Positions 62,057 to 64,000 of a stretch of DNA of 64,000 nucleotides are shown here, one piece after another. Location: positions 434,001 through 498,000 of the forward strand of contig NZ_JABBGE010000005.1 of the NCBI RefSeq assembly GCF_012927245.1, given 5' to 3'. A model generated the notes under the pieces. It was not told the DNA's origin. It saw only the letters and a list, made by a program, of their open reading frames with translations, and searched no databases. The stretch's first letter is position 1. Every line of letters begins with the position of its first letter. The position numbers and the translations under genes were made by a program. The stretch is from Streptomyces sp. R302 (GTDB lineage: Bacteria; Actinomycetota; Actinomycetes; Streptomycetales; Streptomycetaceae).

Positions 62057-64000
62057 TCAGGTATCCGCTGGTGTCCGGGGGCCGATGGCCGCGGCGATCT
62101 GGATGCGGGAGGTGACGCCCAACTTGGTGAGGATGTGCTCGACGTGGGTGTCGGCGGTGCGTTTGGAGATGTAAAGGCGTTCGGCGATCTGACGGTTGGT
62201 GAGTCCTTCGACGATCAGGCCGGCGACTTCACGTTCGCGTGGGGTGAGAGGGCCCAGGGGGCTGCCCTCGTCCGCCGCCGAGGACGGGCAGGACCCACTG
62301 GCGTGATCGTTCCCGCAGGCGAACTCAACGAGCTTCGCCACCGCCAGGCGGCCCCCGTGCGAGTACGCCTGGGTGAAGCGCTCGGCGCCCAGACCGAGCA
62401 TCAGGGTGCTCTCGGTCTCCGTGTGCAGTCTCTGCAGCGCCCGTACCCCCCAGAGAGCGGTGCCGACCTGGCGCCATAGTGCCGCGGCGCCCCCGAGCAG
62501 AGTGGCAGCGTGCTCGTGTTCCTGTTCGCCGCAGGCGACCCAGGAAAGGAACTCCACCGTGGCGGCCAGGCTCATGGTCTCGCCCTGGGCAAGGGCGGAG
62601 GGCAGCACTCTGCGCCCCAGCTCGCGGCTCTCAGCTGGTTTGCCGTCTGCCCACAGTGCCAGTACCCGCGCGATCGTCAAGTAGTTGCGGGCCCACCGCT
62701 CATGGGGCAGGTGCGCCAGGTCCCGCATGCACGTCTCCACTTCCCGCAGCGCCGTCGACGGGTCGCCGTGGGCGGCGTGGAACACCGTGGTGTTGATGTA
62801 GCTGGCCGCCAGCGGGAACTGATCACCTGATTCTCTCAGGAGCCGACGGGACTTCTCGTACGACGCCAGAGTGCTCGCGATGTCCCGACTCCACATGAGC
62901 ATTTCGTAGGTCTCGACGTACAGGGCACGGGCGCGCAGGAAGTCGTCGTCCAGGGACTCGGCCACGGCCCGGCAGCGCCGCACCATCTCTCCTGCCTCCC
63001 GGTCGGCCTGGAGCAGTCCGTAGTAGGAGCCGTAAAACAGGGCGATGCCCTGCTCGAGTGTCGGCTCCGGCGCGGCCGCCAGGGCTTTGTCGATCCAGCG
63101 CCGCGCCTCGGTCAGCCGGCTCTTGCCCAGCCAAAGCCCCCACAGGCCGTTCACCAGCCGGAGCGCGGCCTCACCTCCGGGGTGGGCGATGGCGAAATCC
63201 ATGGCGACCCGAAAGTTGTCGAAGTCGGCGGCGAGCCGATCCCCCCACGCGACCTGCTGGTCACCCATCCACTCCTCGCCCGCCTGCCGGGCGATTCGCA
63301 GGAAGAACTCCTGATGGCGGTGTGCGTACTCCTTGGTGCGGCCGCTGTGTTCCAACTGCTCGGCGCCGTACTCGCGGATCGTGTCGAGCATGCGGTAGCG
63401 GTACTCGGTGGCGACGCCGTCCGCGCGCTGCACCACCGATTTGTCCACCAGGGCGCCCAGCAGATCCAGCACGTCCAATCCCGCCAGCTCGTTGCCGGCA
63501 CCGACTTCCTCGGCAGCCGCGAGGGTGAAGCCGCCGGCGAACACCGAGAGCCGTGCCCACAGTTCCCGCTCCGGTGCCGAGCACAGGTCATGGCTCCACT
63601 CGATCGTGGTCCGCAAGGTGTGGTGACGGGCCTGAGCCGTGCGCACTCCGGCCAGGATCCTGAACCGGTCGTCGAGGCGGCCGAGGATCTGCTCCAGCGG
63701 CATGGTCCTCAATCGCACGGCTGCCAGTTCGATGGCCAGCGGGATGCCGTCGAGGCGGCGGCACAGCGCGATCGCCTCGGAGCGGTTGTCGGCGTTCAGT
63801 TCGAACGACGGCAGGGCCGCCTTCGCCCGAGCGGCGAACAGTGCCAGAGCGTCATTGCTGTGTTCGTCGGCGTCCGCTTCCGGGCTGGGCATCGGCGGGA
63901 TCGGCAGGACGCATTCGCCGGGCAGGGCCACGGGCTGCCTGCTGGTCAGCAGGAACGCGAGCCCCGGGGTATGGCTGAGGAGGATGTCGACGAACACGGC
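62057..64000 (-). CDS. Large NB-ARC/LuxR-type transcriptional regulator, 5' end outside the window
   Basis: At least 647 residues visible. ATPase-like N-terminal segment (HTPGLAFLLTSRQPVALPGE, RRLDGIPLAIELAAVRLR, winged-helix LSVFAGGFTLAAAEEVGAG), then TPR-like helices (about 200-540), and a C-terminal LuxR HTH (LTPREREVAGLIVEGLTNRQ, IAERLYISKRTADTHVEHIL). Streptomyces proteins with this plan (often annotated as LuxR family or ATPase) control secondary metabolism. The Walker A lies beyond the right edge. Confidence 0.9.
   Translation of the reverse strand, partial: AVFVDILLSHTPGLAFLLTSRQPVALPGECVLPIPPMPSPEADADEHSNDALALFAARAKAALPSFELNADNRSEAIALCRRLDGIPLAIELAAVRLRTMPLEQILGRLDDRFRILAGVRTAQARHHTLRTTIEWSHDLCSAPERELWARLSVFAGGFTLAAAEEVGAGNELAGLDVLDLLGALVDKSVVQRADGVATEYRYRMLDTIREYGAEQLEHSGRTKEYAHRHQEFFLRIARQAGEEWMGDQQVAWGDRLAADFDNFRVAMDFAIAHPGGEAALRLVNGLWGLWLGKSRLTEARRWIDKALAAAPEPTLEQGIALFYGSYYGLLQADREAGEMVRRCRAVAESLDDDFLRARALYVETYEMLMWSRDIASTLASYEKSRRLLRESGDQFPLAASYINTTVFHAAHGDPSTALREVETCMRDLAHLPHERWARNYLTIARVLALWADGKPAESRELGRRVLPSALAQGETMSLAATVEFLSWVACGEQEHEHAATLLGGAAALWRQVGTALWGVRALQRLHTETESTLMLGLGAERFTQAYSHGGRLAVAKLVEFACGNDHASGSCPSSAADEGSPLGPLTPREREVAGLIVEGLTNRQIAERLYISKRTADTHVEHILTKLGVTSRIQIAAAIGPRTPADT

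Overview
The window is high-GC actinobacterial DNA and is almost certainly from a Streptomyces or a close relative. Third codon positions are strongly GC-biased, GTG and TTG starts are common, and there are Tat-type signal peptides, ECF sigma/anti-sigma pairs, an initiator tRNA-fMet and many secreted proteins. It is unusually rich in broken genes: I count at least thirteen degraded or chimeric genes and three or more insertion-sequence fragments. That is typical of a chromosome arm under relaxed selection. Some single-base frameshifts in G or C runs could also be sequencing errors.

1-16.5 kb. A partial hypothetical gene and a coupled pair (small coiled-coil protein plus a Tat-secreted tail-fibre-like protein) lie at the left edge. 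A TetR regulator follows, with a Tet(X)-like flavin monooxygenase; both share the palindrome CGAACnnGTTCG in their upstream regions. Next come a DUF2238 membrane protein, a wrecked NmrA-like gene, a DeoR/LacI hybrid regulator, and a Tat-secreted family 8 polysaccharide lyase with a LacI-type operator. A minus-strand signalling operon (SpoIIE-type phosphatase, MASE1 membrane protein, Ser/Thr kinase) is followed by a secreted tripeptidyl aminopeptidase-type hydrolase and an MscS channel.

16.5-33.8 kb. Here are a GNAT acetyltransferase, a serine-hydrolase pseudogene, VOC and DUF1905 proteins, and a 1146-residue Tat-secreted phospholipase C with unusual extra domains. A remnant of a radical SAM/SPASM maturase precedes a P450-ferredoxin pair. 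Two large secreted proteins, a nucleoside hydrolase, a small membrane protein and an aldo-keto reductase/AraC chimera complete the region.

33.8-43.3 kb. An ABC exporter (ATPase plus FtsX-like permease) is followed by decayed nitrate-transporter and formate dehydrogenase genes. A T4-phage-like RNA repair operon (polynucleotide kinase/phosphatase plus Rnl1-type RNA ligase) comes next.

43.4-55.7 kb. This is the most interesting part, a SigK-type envelope-stress locus. sigK-rskA sits beside two fasciclin proteins (one with its core deleted), a YedY-like molybdopterin oxidoreductase, a photolyase, and remnants of MmpL, two FAD oxidoreductases, an ECF sigma factor, DUF1365 and a cyclopropane-fatty-acid synthase, the last cut by an IS21 istB fragment. 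I find the same promoter element, CCATCC-N16/17-CGAA(T/G) or TGAAT, in front of both fasciclins, sigK and the molybdoenzyme. It resembles the mycobacterial SigK promoter as I recall it, and so ties these genes into one regulon.

55.7-64 kb. A small secreted protein and a matrixin-like protease are followed by tRNA-fMet with a 16-bp hairpin terminator. Beyond it lie an acyl-CoA oxidase, IS5- and IS3-type fragments, and a large NB-ARC/LuxR regulator running off the right edge.
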